64,000 bases of DNA from Nepenthes gracilis (taxonomy: Eukaryota > Streptophyta > Magnoliopsida > Caryophyllales > Nepenthaceae): contig BSYO01000024.1 in assembly GCA_033239525.1 (NCBI GenBank), positions 13,635,268-13,699,267 on the forward strand, in the 5' to 3' direction. This document shows, one piece after another, positions 23,601 through 38,600 of the stretch (positions are counted from its first letter, which is position 1; every line of letters starts with the position of its first letter). A program made the translations under genes and the position numbers. The notes below the pieces were generated by a model. That model saw nothing but the letters and a program-made list of their open reading frames with translations. It was not told where the DNA came from and searched no databases.

Positions 23601-26600
23601 AGAACAGGAATAAATAGCCCGTACTGTAACTCAGTACATGCACACAGCTGGTTTAGCTACAATACAATATACAAACACAGGATCACAGATGCCATCTAGG
23701 ACCCACACACGTTATCCATAAAACATGTAGCGGAAATAAATCTAATAACCTGTCGAAGCATTCAAACTCATTCCCATAAAATTCATTCATGCGCACATAG
23801 GCACAATGATCCAATTTCAAAAATAAATCTATTTAGATCATTACATCAGCTGCTTCTTTCGTGGTAACTTCAAAAGTATGCTTCGGAATCCTTAAAATCT
23901 CTTAAATGGAGCTCTAGTCACTCCTTCTCGTCGGGCACGAATTCTATAGTCTCATCTGGAGGGGAAAAATAGAAAACAGTGAGTTGAGACCCAACAAGGT
24001 ACATGCAGGTACGTAGTAAAACATGTATGCAGAATATAACTCAACAAAACAGATACTATTTCACATGAAGATACAAATGCCATAAGGAAGTGATTTATAA
24101 CAGAAATAGGATGCAGACGTGTACAGAACTATCAGAAAAAGAATCGGTCTTCGGAAATCAGAATCAATGTACTCATGTTTCAGAAAGCAGAAATTGGTCT
24201 TACTTGATAGTTTGTAGAAAACTCATCTTTTATCAGTAAAGGACCCTACCAGTAAACCCCACTAGCGAAGGGGGCGAATAATCGAGGATAGATTGTGTAC
24301 ATCTCCCCACAATTCACGGCAATAACAGAATAGAATGATCCCACCTCACGAGATCCTTCCCCTATTCAAGGGGGTGCCAGCCAGAACGGAACAGAAGCTA
24401 CCCTCCTATTATAACGCCCTGAGGAGGGGCGGACCACATATAATTTCATGGACAGAATTATCCTTGATTACCACCATAACGTTCTAAGGCATGCCGGAGA
24501 ACCTAACCTGATTGCATATCAGTCCTGGGTCCATAGTAACAGAAACATTTTCTTCTTATCGTTTACTGAAAGCCATTTTCATTTTCAATATCAGAAACAT
24601 CATATTTTACCATTCAAAAATTATGCACAGATATCACAGTTCGAGTCTTAAGAAGGCCGGTTCAAAATCTCTTCTGTCCAAGTAAGAAGGACTTTACAAT
24701 TTGTGTCATAAAGCCAGTTTCATTTTCTTTCAAAGGAAGGCTGGATTCATTTTCTCACACAAGGAGGCTGGATTCATTTTCTTACACAGGGAGGCTGGAT
24801 TCATTTTCTTACAAATGAAGCCGGTTTAGATTTCATGCTTAAAGTGGCATGTTCAGATTTTCATCAAGGAAGGGCTGGAGCTCTTTTTACATCAAGGGAG
24901 CAGGTTTCATTTTCATGTTATAAGGTTGGCTGGTTGTGATTTCATCTCACACAAGGCCGGTTTGTGGTTTCATGCTTTAAGGGCCGGTCCTGTTTGCATC
25001 ATAAGGAAAGGCCGGTTGTGATTTCACCTCACACAAGGCTGGACTTGATTCAATGCTTAAGGGAGGGCCGGTCTTGATTTAAAAAGGGTGGCCGGTCTTG
25101 ATTATCTTCTCACACAAAAGCCGGTTGTGATTCTTAAGGTGGCCGGAGTTGTTTGTGCATCACGGAGCCGTTCTTGTTTTCTTCTCACACAAAAGTCGGT
25201 TGTGATTCTTAGGGTGGCCGGACTTGTTTCATCACTATGGGAGGGCCAGTTTGGATTTTGTCCAAGGGTGGAGGCCGGACTTCTTTTTACATTAAGGGAA
25301 GGCCGATCTTGTTTTAGGCTTAATGGGACCGGTTGTGATTTCATGAAGTGGAGGCCGGTTTCATTTTCATCAAGAGGGGAGGCCGATCTTGTTTTCATGC
25401 AAAGGGGACCGATTTCGTTGTTATCATGCAAAAAGGGGCCGATTTCGATTCTAAACATGCAAAGGCCGATTTTGATTTTAACATGCAAAGGCCGATTTCG
25501 ATTTTATCATGCAAGGGGCCGATTTCGATTTTAACATGTAAAGGGGCCGATTTTGATTTTATCATGTAAGGGGCCGATTTCGATTTTAACATGCAAAGGG
25601 GCCGATTTCGATTTTATCATGCAAGGGGCCGATTTCGATTTTATTATACAAGGGGCCGATTTCGATTTTATCAAGGATAAGCCGATTCAGATGTAGCATG
25701 CAAGTAGGCCGATCCTGATTTTCACAAGGGTAAGCCGGTTTAGATTGTGCAGGCAGGCCGATTCTGATTTTATCTTGCAATGTGCTTACAATGCCGATTT
25801 CATTTTTAGTCTGGATTTTATGCAATTTCGGTTCAAGCAGGAAACAGAAGGTAGAGAACAGAGAACATGAACTAACCATGAAATTCATCATACCGTAAAT
25901 ACAACTTAAGCAGTAACTTTAAAACGGTAAGCATTCTAAATCGGAAGGAGAAACACTAGCAGTTTTTCTTAAAACTGGACTTAGAAACGGGAGTTCTTAA
26001 AGCATGAACTTTTAAAATTGGGGTACACTTAGCAATATTCTTAAAAAAAGAACTTAAAGAGTAGCGTCCGATGTACGCTTGCCTGACTGCTCACTCTAGC
26101 TGTCTCAAAGTTCTTCCCTCCTTCGCTCCTTATTCTTCCTTCGTGCCAAAAACTTACACTCATCCCTCAATTGGAGCCCGGTATATAAAGAGGAGGGAGT
26201 AGGTGGAGTAAGTGAGGGTAAGTCACTTGTTCTGTACTTCTTTTTAGGGGATAGGTGAGAATAATTGGGTTAGTTTACTTACTCCATTTGGTCGCCGCCC
26301 AGTTGGATTTTAACTAAATAATAAAGTTTGCTTTTGTCTTTAGTTGCCAATAGTTTATTTAGGCCAACTGCTCCTTATTAAGCCATTTTCTTGCCAACGT
26401 TTCACTCCTTGCCAGTCAACTTTTACTTAAAATCCGGTCACCTTTACTCCAAATCGGCCAACCGGTAATCATCATCCAATTAAATTTCTCTCATTATTTA
26501 CTCCGGCCGCTTGCACTTCCATGAAGTGGTTCGGCCTTCTAGTGGTGCAAGGCCACTCCGATTTTCAGTAACAATATTTTATTCCGATTTTAAGCCTTTT

Positions 26601-29600
26601 TGATTTCAGGATCTCACAAACGCGGTCGTTGGATGCTCTCTCATGGGAAATTTAAAAAAAATGGGACTAAGCAATTAATATTGCATGTTATTTGGTTGAT
26701 CAGTCTCCAATGAATAGAAGATTTTGCAAGTGGTGTGTTAGTGTCATCATAAGGCTAATTCAGTTCATGAATCTCCCATTTTATAGGATACGCAGAAGAA
26801 TCAGGCCACTTTTAAATCAACTATATATGGTTTTATCATACGTTATATAAAAAATTATTTTTATGACTCAAACGTATGATCACCGAGTTACATAATAACC
26901 TAATTAGTTGAATTGAAGATATTAGGTTCTTTTGCATATTCTCACGTGAATGACAGAATACATGCGCCAAGCGGAATGATGAGCATAATCCTACAATATT
27001 TGCAGGGGTGAAAGTTTACAGGTGCAACACTACAGTATTGCTATGATAAGCAGCAGAGAGTGAGAAGAAAATTGGTAATGTAGAGATGGTTGCTTGTGCT
27101 CCAACAGAGGCAGAAACTACCCAGAATGATGAACCTTATGGTTCTCAGATGGTAGGGAGTTAATAGAGTGAAGGATGGCCAGGAATGAAGGAATTGATTC
27201 TCTTGAAAACAACTATACTTTGTTGTTGATGCAATATGCTAAGTATTGGGTCACTTCCTTGGAAACCTTATACCTGCTGGACATATCATTAGTGGTTCAC
27301 TCAATGTGTGTGTGAAGATTCGCTTGAACAAAAAATTTCAAAGGTGCAGTAGATCGGCACATGATTGGTGCATTTTCTAGACAAAACAGGGGCAGTTGAT
27401 GCACGCTTGAAGGATGCATGTACGTAGAAAGCAGTGGTGATAGACGCCTGATGCACATATGATGGTCGCTTGAGTATTGGGGCAAATTTTGCCTTTGGCA
27501 TTCAAGCATCAGTCATGAGTGTAAGTACCAATGTTTTTGTCTTTAGGGTTATCCGATAGTATTTTTACACAAAGGAATGCCATGAGAAAGAGAGAAAAGA
27601 GAAAAATGAGAAGATTTGGATACCAATTTGAGATTCAATTCAAGTTTCATCATTTGATAAGTTTGGATATGATGTTCTCGCTTTAGTTGTAGTATTATCG
27701 GTTAGTTATTCATTTTCTCTTTGTATTCTCTCGTTTGATTGCTAGGGGTGTTGAGATTAATACTAACTGTTCTTCACTTGGATTGTAGTTGTGAAGAGGA
27801 TTCATTCGGTGGGGGTTATTTGTAACCAAATCTCACTATAGTAGAGATTATTCCTGAAAAAGCACTTTTTGTGCTAACGTGAATAATCAAGTTTCGACCC
27901 CGAAAAATATAGCGGAAGCAAAAATAAATAAATATCCAATACACGTAAAAGATATTTAATACTAGATGCTAACAAGATAACAAGCATGCACAATATATAT
28001 AACAATGAGTGATAACGATAAAGACACGATTTTTGGTGACGAAGTGAAAACTCGATACCCACGGTAATCGAGAAAAACACTCCGAGCTTCAACGGCCAGG
28101 GAAGAGTTGCACTATGAAAATCAACTTACAGACCGGGTGGTAACGACGTGCTAACCTAGCCGACTTACTCCCGTCCCGTGATCCCTACCAAGGAACTCCT
28201 TGGATTTGCCCGCGGCAACGGAACCGGACACCTTCCGGTCTTCACGTCAATCTTCCCTCTCGTGCCACTTGCAGTGCCAACCACGATCGGATCTCCTTCT
28301 TCACGAACCAACGTCTCCCACGAAGGTAGAAGGATGTAAGAGTTTAAATAGAAACGAGAAACGAAGAGAAAAACCGTTAGAACATGAGGCACAACGTTGT
28401 AGAGCGTAGTAGGTTCGATTTTCTCAAATGGAGTAAGATGAAAGGGAAGAAGAATGCTCTTCTCTCAAGTAGAATGGCTCCAAACACTCTCAAAAGAGGC
28501 TCTGGCGTGCTTAGGGTTTCAAAAACATAAGGCATGTATTTATAGAGGGCGCAAAAAATCGTTCAAAAATTTTGCCCGTTGTACCAGCGCTTAAGCGGCC
28601 AGAAGGCAAGCGGCGAGCAGGCACCCTACTGGATTTTCGGCTCGAGCGGATGTCGAGCACCTGGCGGGCGGACACTCTACTGTTTTTTCGGCTCGAGCGG
28701 GTATCGAGGGCCAGGCGGGCGCGGGAGCTTCGGATGGGCTCAAGCGACTGGAGGGCGGATAGAACAGACTTTAAACCGACAACCCACAACCCGACATTGA
28801 TACAATAATATATGTGGTCACGGAATATGCCAATTAGATAAATGTCTCTAACAATTCCAACGAAATATCTCGTGGTTTTCACTTAATTGAGAAGGGTTCC
28901 ACATAAAATTTATTGAATAATTTATGTGCTTGGTTTTGTATGTTATTTTTGTTCATTGTGTTCAATCGGAAGAGAAGGATAGTTGACAGTATCAGTGGAT
29001 GTGGATTCCGCTATGCCTTGTGAATTCCAGCACAATAGCCTTATTATAATTGAGTTATAAGTTATATGTACATTTATAAGAAGGGAAAGATCATAGGATC
29101 AAGGCACCACGGTTCAGATCACATTTAATGGCAAACAGCTACACCTAGGAGGGAATTGACTTCCAGGATGCTATTTCTCCTCTTGTGAAGCATAGTTGTT
29201 CCATCTCATGTTACTTGCCATTTTTTGTGCATTTGACTTAAGAGTTCGGCAGCTATTTGTCAAACCAACATTGTTTCATGATGAGTTGGAATAACGGATC
29301 TCTAAGCCTTAACCAGAGGGCTTTGTTGTTCACGACGAAGTATGCTTTATTGCCTATTCAAGAAGTCTTTGAAAGCTCTGACGTGATCTCCCAGATAATT
29401 ATGGTTTATAGTTCTAATGCTTCGAATGCTTGATAATGAGTATCCAAAAATGCTGATAATAGTTTTCTTCTTTACTCTTAAAGTTGTCAGATGGCTCGTT
29501 TCTATATTTGCTGTTGTTCATTGATGTATTGATTGCAACTTGATAAAAATCTGTGATGATGATTGATTGAAGGCTCAGTTTGGAGCCGTTTTTGATATAA

Positions 29601-32600
29601 AGGACCTGAGGGCTGCTTTGAAGATATTGAACGCTGACACCCATTAACTTGAGATAAATATACTTCTTTAATCACTTTCATTGTTATGGTATTAGGAATG
29701 TCTTATATTGGTATATTCTGTGACTAGAAAAATAGATGGTTTGAAGGACGCTCAAATATTAATGAAAATTAGCGCATTGTATTCATATGAAAACTAGCAT
29801 CTAGTGTTCGCATGCATAATGCATGCCTCTCTATAACGTGAATGTATTTTGTCCAGAATGCCATGGCCAAATGTACGCTTGGGTAGTACATGAACACATT
29901 CTGTTTAGAATATTTGTGCATAATGCACGTCTGAGTAATGTATGAGTATAGTTTGTCCAAATCGCACCCGCCTGAGAGATAGTTATGTCACACATGAGCG
30001 TAGTTAGTTCAAAATTCATGTACCTGATAGGTACTTTATTGTGCATGAGTGCAATTGTTCCAAAATGCCTATGCTTGATGCATGCCCATGTAATACTTGT
30101 ACTTTGTATTGCGTTTGCCTTTGTGCTTGATGCATGTTTGTATAACGTATGAGCACTGTGGTGTTAATTTTTTTCAGGAATGAGATTTTTAATTTAATTT
30201 CAACATTCTCTATGAATACCTTCTTTCTTTTACGGAAGAGATAGAGGAAAAAAATGGCTGCAAATCCTTGTGCTTTCATTATCTAAAGTAAAAAGTGATT
30301 TATTGGTAGAGAAAATCAAAACTATTTTATTGAGATAAAATTGTTAAGGTTTTCTTGCCCAACCTTTTCCTCAATTGCTTATATACTTGTTTCAGCTTGT
30401 AGACCTTCAGTGTGTTGTTGTAGTATGGACATTGGATTTCAGCAACATATGGAGATTCACTAGTAAGTAAAGTAAGTTCAATAAAAAGACCAAAAGCTAT
30501 TTGGTTCCGCCACTATGAGCTAATTTGATGAGTTTCTTAATAGGGGTAATGAGTTAGGAGTATGTTGATCAAAGTTTAGTACATCTGTACTACTGGAACT
30601 ATAAATTAACTTTTAAATTGTATTGTTTTTATTGGTTAGAGAAGCCTGGAGGATTTTATTTAAAAATTGATTTATTTTTAAAATTTTCATCCATCACAAA
30701 AATTTGTGCATTTTATTTTATTATTGTCTCATATTTATTTTAGTACTTACTGTTTTTACTAAAATTGTGTTTTTATACATTTCTAAAAGTGAATATACTT
30801 TACGTATATTGTATATTTATATATATTTTACTTCTGTTATTTATAAAAGGTCTCAGCGAATTGTGATTAGAGGTCTTCTAATCTTTCACATGAAAAGGTT
30901 GGCTCATAAGTAGGTCTTATCCGAGGCTGCGTTTCATAGATACCAAGAGTTGTGTGAGAGCAAGGACCTCCCAAAGCTGGTGCATGATGATTTTTGAACC
31001 GTAAGACAAAGGAAAATCAACAAAACAATGGAAGAGATGCGTGTTTGAATCGGGTGGCAGAGGATAAACAAAACAAAGACCAAATAATTATGTTAAACTT
31101 GAGGAAATGGGTAACCGATTCAGTAGAGCCCGATCACCGTAAGGGGAATGGGATGGTGAATCAGCCGAAATGAAAATAAAAACTGCCAAGAAGGAACTGA
31201 AAATAAAAGGGGGATAGGGATACATATTCAAATGGGATAGAGATTAAATTCTTTCCTAGAAAAAGGCAAATAATTCTTTTCACTGTTCTCTTTCTTTCTG
31301 AAACTAGGATACATATTTAATGGAAGATTATCGGGTAGTGACAAAGGCAAGGCCTTGGTGCTGGCTGGCTGTTAGCTTTTGGACTTGGCTACTGGGTGGA
31401 ATTACTGCCTCCTTGTTTAAAGCTTGACAGTGTAGGACTTCCGCCTCATTAAATGATCACAGGGCTGAGTCCAAGAGCCCACCTCTTTGGAAGTATTTGA
31501 TGGTCAGGCTTCCCACTTATCTGTTGGGTTTTGGTCACTTCTTATGGGTGCCGTAACAAATAGATGGTTATTGGAGGATTGTGCGATGATCGGGGTACTC
31601 ACACACTCGAGTGGAGCTCGAACGCAGATTCCAATTTACTGTCGACACATCTGCTCTTGAGGCTCGCTTAAGTGAAGCTCGAGTGCCGATTCCAAAATCA
31701 TTTGCGCTCGATATGCGCCTGCCGAGCGCTTGAGCACTGCCACTATTATAAAATCGTGCGAATGCGATTTTAGGGTTATTTTGAAATCATTTTCACATAA
31801 GAAGCTCCGCACAGAGAGAGGAGAGAAGAAGAGAGAAGAGAAAGAGATTCGGCATCCTGTTGAGGCCCAATTTGAGTTCTGTTCTTCACCAAGATCTGGT
31901 ACGTGGTTCTAGAGTCGATTTCTAGAGTATATTTTCGTTTGGTTGGTCTTATTTCTTATTGTATTTCTCTTATGAATTGTTGAGTGTGTTGTGGGGTGTT
32001 GTAATCATCCATTTTTCACTCAAGATTATAGTGAAGGGATTTCAGAAGAGGTTCTTGTAACCGGTATTTTTATAGTGGATTTGTTTGAAATTTATCTCAT
32101 GATTTTTTCCTTGATTGAAAAGGATTTTCCACGTTAAAAACGTTGTGCATTATTGTGTTTATTGTGCTCATAATTTTGATAGCTGACGATTGACAGGGGG
32201 GTTTAGGTCTTGCTATGCTGTACCAGGTTATGCGTATCTGGGTCAAACCCCAATATTATTTGCTTGGAAACTGGTTGTTTGAATGAATTTGCAGGATGTG
32301 ATGGTATTGGCAGCCTCATCAGCTCGACTTCCTGAGAAGGACTTATAGGTTGGTTGTTTGAGAAGGCTGGGACTAGGGTCCCATCTTCAAAACATCACAT
32401 CAGTTCGGCATAGAAAAAAATATTAGCTGATATATATCGATATTAAGTTTTTCCTGATATTTCTCGATATTATTTTAATAACGTGATATGTTATAATATT
32501 GGTAATATATTGACTGATATACCTGTTTTTTGGCCAATATATTTACCAATATGGCCATATCTATTTATAATTTTTAAAATATTTTTTTTCTCAAATATTC

Positions 32601-35600
32601 AATATTGATACTTATTTTCTGGTATATCTAATATCGATATGGCCAATAACCAATAGTGATACTGACATAGTTGTGATGGTTATTGCTTTGGCGGCCATGT
32701 CGCAAGCCAAAACGGAGATAGCTAAAGTGATTGGATTTGGGGCTCTCTTTTGCGGTGTGAGAAGAAGAATCTCATTCTCCAAATCAAAATTTCCTATTTT
32801 TCATCCAACAAGTATGATATATTTCATTTTAATTTTGTTTATTTTTATAATTTATGTTAAATAACGTTTATTAGATGTCGTTATTTTTAAATAAACAATT
32901 ATAATTTGAAGGATGTAGCCCTCTTTTTCTCCTTGGAGAACAGGGACCCCGGTTCTGAAGACATCTAAGATCATTTCTCCTAGATAGGATTATTGAGGTT
33001 GGTTATCAATATCTAGCTATAAGGCCGACTTTCAATGTTGGGCTGTGATTTATAGCCAGTCTGACTGATATTTTCATTCGGGTCTTTGGTAGTTTGGTCT
33101 TTATCAGGCTTTGGTTGAATCATCAAATGTTGACCTTGAAACAGTTGCCGTCAGCTGGGTTAGGTATATACTTTGGTTGTGACCTCAGGCCCATTTTGTG
33201 GCAAAATTTTATTGACCATGAAAATGTACAACGGATATATGTCTAGGTGTTACTTTATTGTTAGAAAGCAAAAAAGAAAAAAAAAAAACTTGGAATTGGT
33301 TTGAAAATTATGAAACAAAAGATGGTCCATGCCCTTATCATATCACACTTTTGGGATACACTAAGTAATATAATATTTTATTCTTTCATCTATCCTATAC
33401 GATTTACATAATGATAAATAGATAAATAGATATTATGTCAGAGTCTCTTAAGCATATTGAGAAGGTGTCCTGTTTTCTCCTTACAATTTATCGAATTGAA
33501 CTTCTGTTTCACACAAACGCGCACTCATTCTCTATCTCTCTGTTCTTTTGATCCTTTGAAACTGCTTTAGGAATCTGTTGGGAGAATGTATAGGATCATG
33601 CACCATTGAGGAACTGCAAAAGCATGAAAGTCTGTTAGAACGGAGCATCAGAAGGATCCGAGCACAAAAGGTTCATTAATAGAAAGTCGTTCCTATATTT
33701 CTCTAAGGAATACAGTTATTAATTTAGCTTATGGTTTTAACTTGTTTAATCAATATCGAATTTCAGAATCAGGTTTTCAATGGCCAGATACAACTGCTAA
33801 AGGAAAAGGTAAACTAGATAATTCATGCATGTAATTTTAGCTGCAAAATCAATACCTTGATGAAAAGGATAAACGTATGCATGCATTGAGACTATTTCCA
33901 TGGATAGTATCATTTCATTGATTTGTTTTATATGTTCAATTAGTTTATTTCTCATTTTTATTTAGACTTTTTATATTTGTAGTGTTTTTTTTTTTTGGTC
34001 ACAGTATTTGTTGTCTTTAGCACATTAGGACCATATTTCATTGTTCTATTTGAGGTGAAAATGACAAAGCAAAGGCTCAAAACCAAGGAGTGAAAGAATA
34101 ATGTTCCAATATCTAAGAGTGTTGTGAAACTCATAATTGTTATATAAAGGATGGTTTTGCGCTAGGTAACCGATAATCTATGCAACTTGTTCTTCGGATC
34201 TTTGACTTGGATTTTAGAATTAAAGTTGTTATTTGTTGCAACATCTGATACTTACAAGCCATTGTAAGGCTCAAGTATAGTGTTAAATGGCAATAATATC
34301 TACATTGTCGCCCAAGTTTAGTGTGAGATTGACAAAAGCTATTTCATCATGGATGGGTGCGACTGAAAAAGTTAACCCAATATTACAAGATTCGACGGGG
34401 GCATTTTTTATATGTAATCTTAGGGAGGTGATAGATATTGTGATTAGAAAAATACTCCATATTGTTTGCCAACTAGTAACAAAGCGGGTGGAAGCGATCA
34501 ACTCAAAGAGAAGCTACAAAAACCAAAAATAAAGGTTGGAGACTTATTGGATTAAGTCCTTATAGAATTCAAAGGCGTTTGTAAAGCATTAATGACAAAC
34601 ACTAACTTCCTCTACAAGATGATCGAGCAATTCTTCTCGCAAATGAACTTGGGGCAGAAATACAGTTTTTGGCACCTTCGTTGTAAGTGAGTCTACTTAC
34701 TGTACTTTCTGACAGTTTATTAACATAATTGAGGCATGTCTCATTAGGGAAGAAAGTCATTAGCACAATAGCATTATATGTCGTTTATGGCACAACGAGG
34801 CAATGTAAGCAGGGGGTTGACAGAGATGATGTAGAGGAAGTTGACGTGGGATTTGACTCATGGTAGTGGTTTTAGACCAATAGACCTTATTAAGTGCTCG
34901 GGGATCTCACATCATAGAGCTTAAAGATGCTCACACCATAGAGCTTAAAGATGCTCATATATAAATATGCTTACCACTATATGGCATCAATGCTGTTTTA
35001 TAAATTAAATCTATGACCATTATGTCACAAAAGAGAAGCCTTATAATATGTTGCATCCTCAGAATTCCCGCAAGTAGTGGTGCAAAGTCATAAACTTGTA
35101 TTGTCCTACGCAGGAGAAGACAAGGCTTTCATTGGAGATGGTTCCCTACATGGAATAACACAATGGGTGATGGTAAATTTGTTGTATCAACTGAAGCTTA
35201 AGCTAAATAATGTAGTTGCTGTGTATTATTTAAAGAAAAATATTGTTCAGATAGTAAGATTCTAATGAATAACTCATTTGTCGTCTGGTTTGTGGGCACT
35301 AATTTTCTTGTCAAAAATCGAATGATGAGTAAGGTTCTATCAACTACTCACAAAAGCGGTTGAAAATTAAAAATCTCATTATTTGCTTGAAAAGTAGCCT
35401 AATGTATGAGCCTACCCATCTTCTATTGCAATGCTAAGAGGTCATTTTCATGTGTTGAATCTATTACTTCTAGGCTTCCATGGGAAAATATTATTTGTTG
35501 CTCTAGGGCTTATCCTCTTAGTTTGTGTAAGTCGTCAAATGGGAACAAGCCGTAAGCTTCTGTTCTCTGGCCTTAATTATATTTTCTTAGCACAAAAGAC

Positions 35601-38600
35601 CAGTTACTGTGTGATTTAATTGAAAATCATGGTCGGTTTGTAAGTATATATCCCCTCAAGCATAAATTGAATTTCTTTGGGATTTTTGTGAAATTTCATA
35701 AAATATTCATGAGATATCCTAACAATAGCAATTTATATGTGCTTGAGATCAATTTGTAAGGCCTGAAGTTTCACGTCTTGTTTATAAGGCTCACCTGATA
35801 CTGGCCTGTAAGGAAAACCCAGAAGATCTAAAAAATAAGAAAAGAAATTTAGAAAAAAAAAAAAAAACAGACGAAGGAATGCAAAAATGCCCTTGGAAAA
35901 GAGAGAATTGGGAGAACCAAACGGATGCTTATAAAGGGAGAAATTCCTAACATATGGATATTCAATGTTTTGTTGTTGTTACAAGTCAAATCTACCCTTC
36001 GCATCAAACAATCCGAGATTTAAACACAAAATGTTCATGGAATGTGGTCCTTTACAACCTTGTAGCCTCAAGGTTCTTTAGTATTCTTCAATTCTGCTTT
36101 CGGTGCCAAAATCTTTAAAGATGGGAGTCCAAGGTCTTTGAGTTCCAACGTTTTGCTGGCTCCTTGATCAAGAGAGCTAATTAATGCCCTTGCATCATGT
36201 TGGGCGATATGCCAAATTCCACCGACATGGAATTGAGGAAAAATTGTCTAACTAGGATCAAATTTATCGTCCCTTTGTTTAAATTCGTGAGGAAACAATG
36301 ATGGCACACAACTATATATTCAAACACAATAACATGCAATTTTACGTGAAAATTTTTTTCAATTAAGGAAAAATTATAGGTCATTGTATTTAAACTATCT
36401 CCATTACATTTAGATATCCAGTTACTAACAACTCCCTCACACAACTTGGCTGTACGACTCCTTCATGACAAGCGTGAAAACTAGTTAATACTGATCCCTT
36501 CATGTTGACATGTTCACACCATATTGCAAGGGTGATATCTGGTCACCATTAATTGCCACTATCTTAATTATAAAACCCAAAGAACCAATTACCACTAACC
36601 TCAAATATATATCTTCGTTGTACAACACATCAAAATGAAAGAGCCAATAGATAAGCAAGTACAAGAGCAAGACAAATGAAAATAACTGGTAATACATTTT
36701 ACAAACAAAATTAAAATAACATATTTGATGTTGGTAAATAGTGGACCACGATTTGAACCCCAAATAGTTGGCAAATCTCCTGTCTTCTTCTTTCCCTTTT
36801 CCTCACTTTGTTCTCTCTCTTCTATGGTGCATGGAACTTGAAATTATATCCTCCAAATCTGACCTAAATTGGAACATAGGTATTTACTCGTATTAGTGCA
36901 CTAGTGTTGTCATGCTTACTTTAGGCACGAACCTTCTGTCAACCATTTACGTGTGTCTTTTAGGTGTAAGTTTTTATATTTTTCGTGCATATGCAACATT
37001 TAGGCACCAATTTCCCATGCCACTTAAATCCTTCACTCGAGTGATATCCATACAAACATCAAGCAAACCATGATGTGTTTAATGAGTGTGAGACTCACAA
37101 GTAACCCAAAACCTAACACATCATTACTTTGTGCTTGAATTGGCTAAAGAGCTCAAAAGGATTTCTTACATGATTTGGACTTGGCATTGGTGTCATAGGC
37201 TTTACACTTTAAGTTGACCAAACGTCAGGACCCACTAGGTATCTGTTGGCGGGCAACGGGTGACCTACTGACAAGAATACAAGAACGATTTCTTCTGTTG
37301 GCCGGAATGGACGGCCAACTGGTAAAGCATACAAGTAATGTGAAGTAGAGACAAGAGAAGAGAAATGAACACCTAATTTTAAGTGAAAAATCCTTTTAAA
37401 ATAAGAAAAAAATCACCGGATACTAAATCCACAAATAATCACTAAGTATGAGAAAATTACAGGGAAGTGAAAATAAGAAAGAGTAAAAGTAAACAAAAGC
37501 CCTCACACTTTGTTTTCACTCACAGCTCTCTTTATTTTCACTTTCTCTCCCCTGTTATACTCTTTTTTTCTACTTGACTGGTGTCTTATCCTTCTTGTTC
37601 TCGTCATATGCACTTCTCTATGCAAAGTGTACATACATATATACACGACCCTCACCATAGCCCAGCTTGGTGGTTGGTGTTCAACTTTCAAGATTTGCTT
37701 GCATACGCACGCCCTGTCCTACAGCATGCGGTGCATGCTTGCTCCTACAAATCGATCAACTTTTGGAGTCTCGAGAATGACTTCTTCCAACCACCCAAAA
37801 AGGTAGGTCAACTGTACACCTTTTTGGATACGACAGTCATTCATGTCTTCCAAATACAGCGTGTTAACTCTGTTATCCGTCGCTTCATATTAGTCGGTCA
37901 ATCACATCATTTGACTGGTCAAAGTAGTCTATCTCACTTCTTTAGACGACTCACAACTTACGACGGTCAACATATTGACCGGAAGAGTTGACCGTCCAGA
38001 AGACTCCGGTCAACTCTATTGATCGGAATTCCTTCCTCCTAACACATTCGTACTTTGTCCAAATCCTAAGGACTTCCACACGGGAGTGATCCCAACAAAC
38101 TTTCCTTCACGACCGTGAGGAAGTCCATCATCCCGACCAGCCTGCAACATGCTTCATTCTTTCCATTCGGTAGAATCTTGGTCATCATATCTGCCACGTT
38201 CTTTTCAGTGTCAACCTTTTCCAGTGACAGTAGGTCGACTTCCAATACATCTCTTACCTAATGTGCTTTGATATTGAATGGAATGAGAAGTTCTTGTAGA
38301 GATGAATGACACTCTGACTGTCACAAAGTACTGCATACTTTTCTTGTTTAAGGCCCAATTCCTGAACGAACTTCTTCATCCATAACATCTCCTTACATGC
38401 TTCTGTCATGGCAATATACTCGGCTTCAGTAGTGAAAAGAGCGATATACTTTTGTAACCTGGACTGCCAGGAGACTGCTTGTCCTGCAAATTTCACCAAG
38501 TATCCCGAAGTGGACTTGCGACTGTCAACGTCTCCAGCCATATCAACATCCGAGTAGCCCGCCAATTGAGGCTTGTTACTTCCAAGACACAAGCACCCCT

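Larger units (their letters stand above)
12279..33570 (+). other. MADS gene intron 3 (about 21.3 kb), retrotransposon-filled
   Basis: GTAGAG..CTTTAG. It holds an antisense copia element with a nested non-autonomous LTR element, decayed copia fragments, and several solo or degenerate LTRs, each listed separately. It splits the K domain between exons 3 and 4. Confidence 0.85.

Noticed and set aside
25088..25534. 148-codon + strand frame and the overlapping 128-codon - strand frame
   Set aside because: Both are products of a stop-free minisatellite unit inside a solo LTR; there is no domain, and sequence is repeat-like on both strands.
24660..25790. CRISPR array
   Set aside because: Units are contiguous tandem repeats without unique spacers, in a plant LTR.
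34287..34532. 81-codon + strand and 72-codon - strand frames in intron 5
   Set aside because: No recognisable domain, overlapping frames on both strands, no splice or promoter context.
37581..37991. 136-codon + strand frame
   Set aside because: Lies wholly inside the LTR of copia element B; no family signature.
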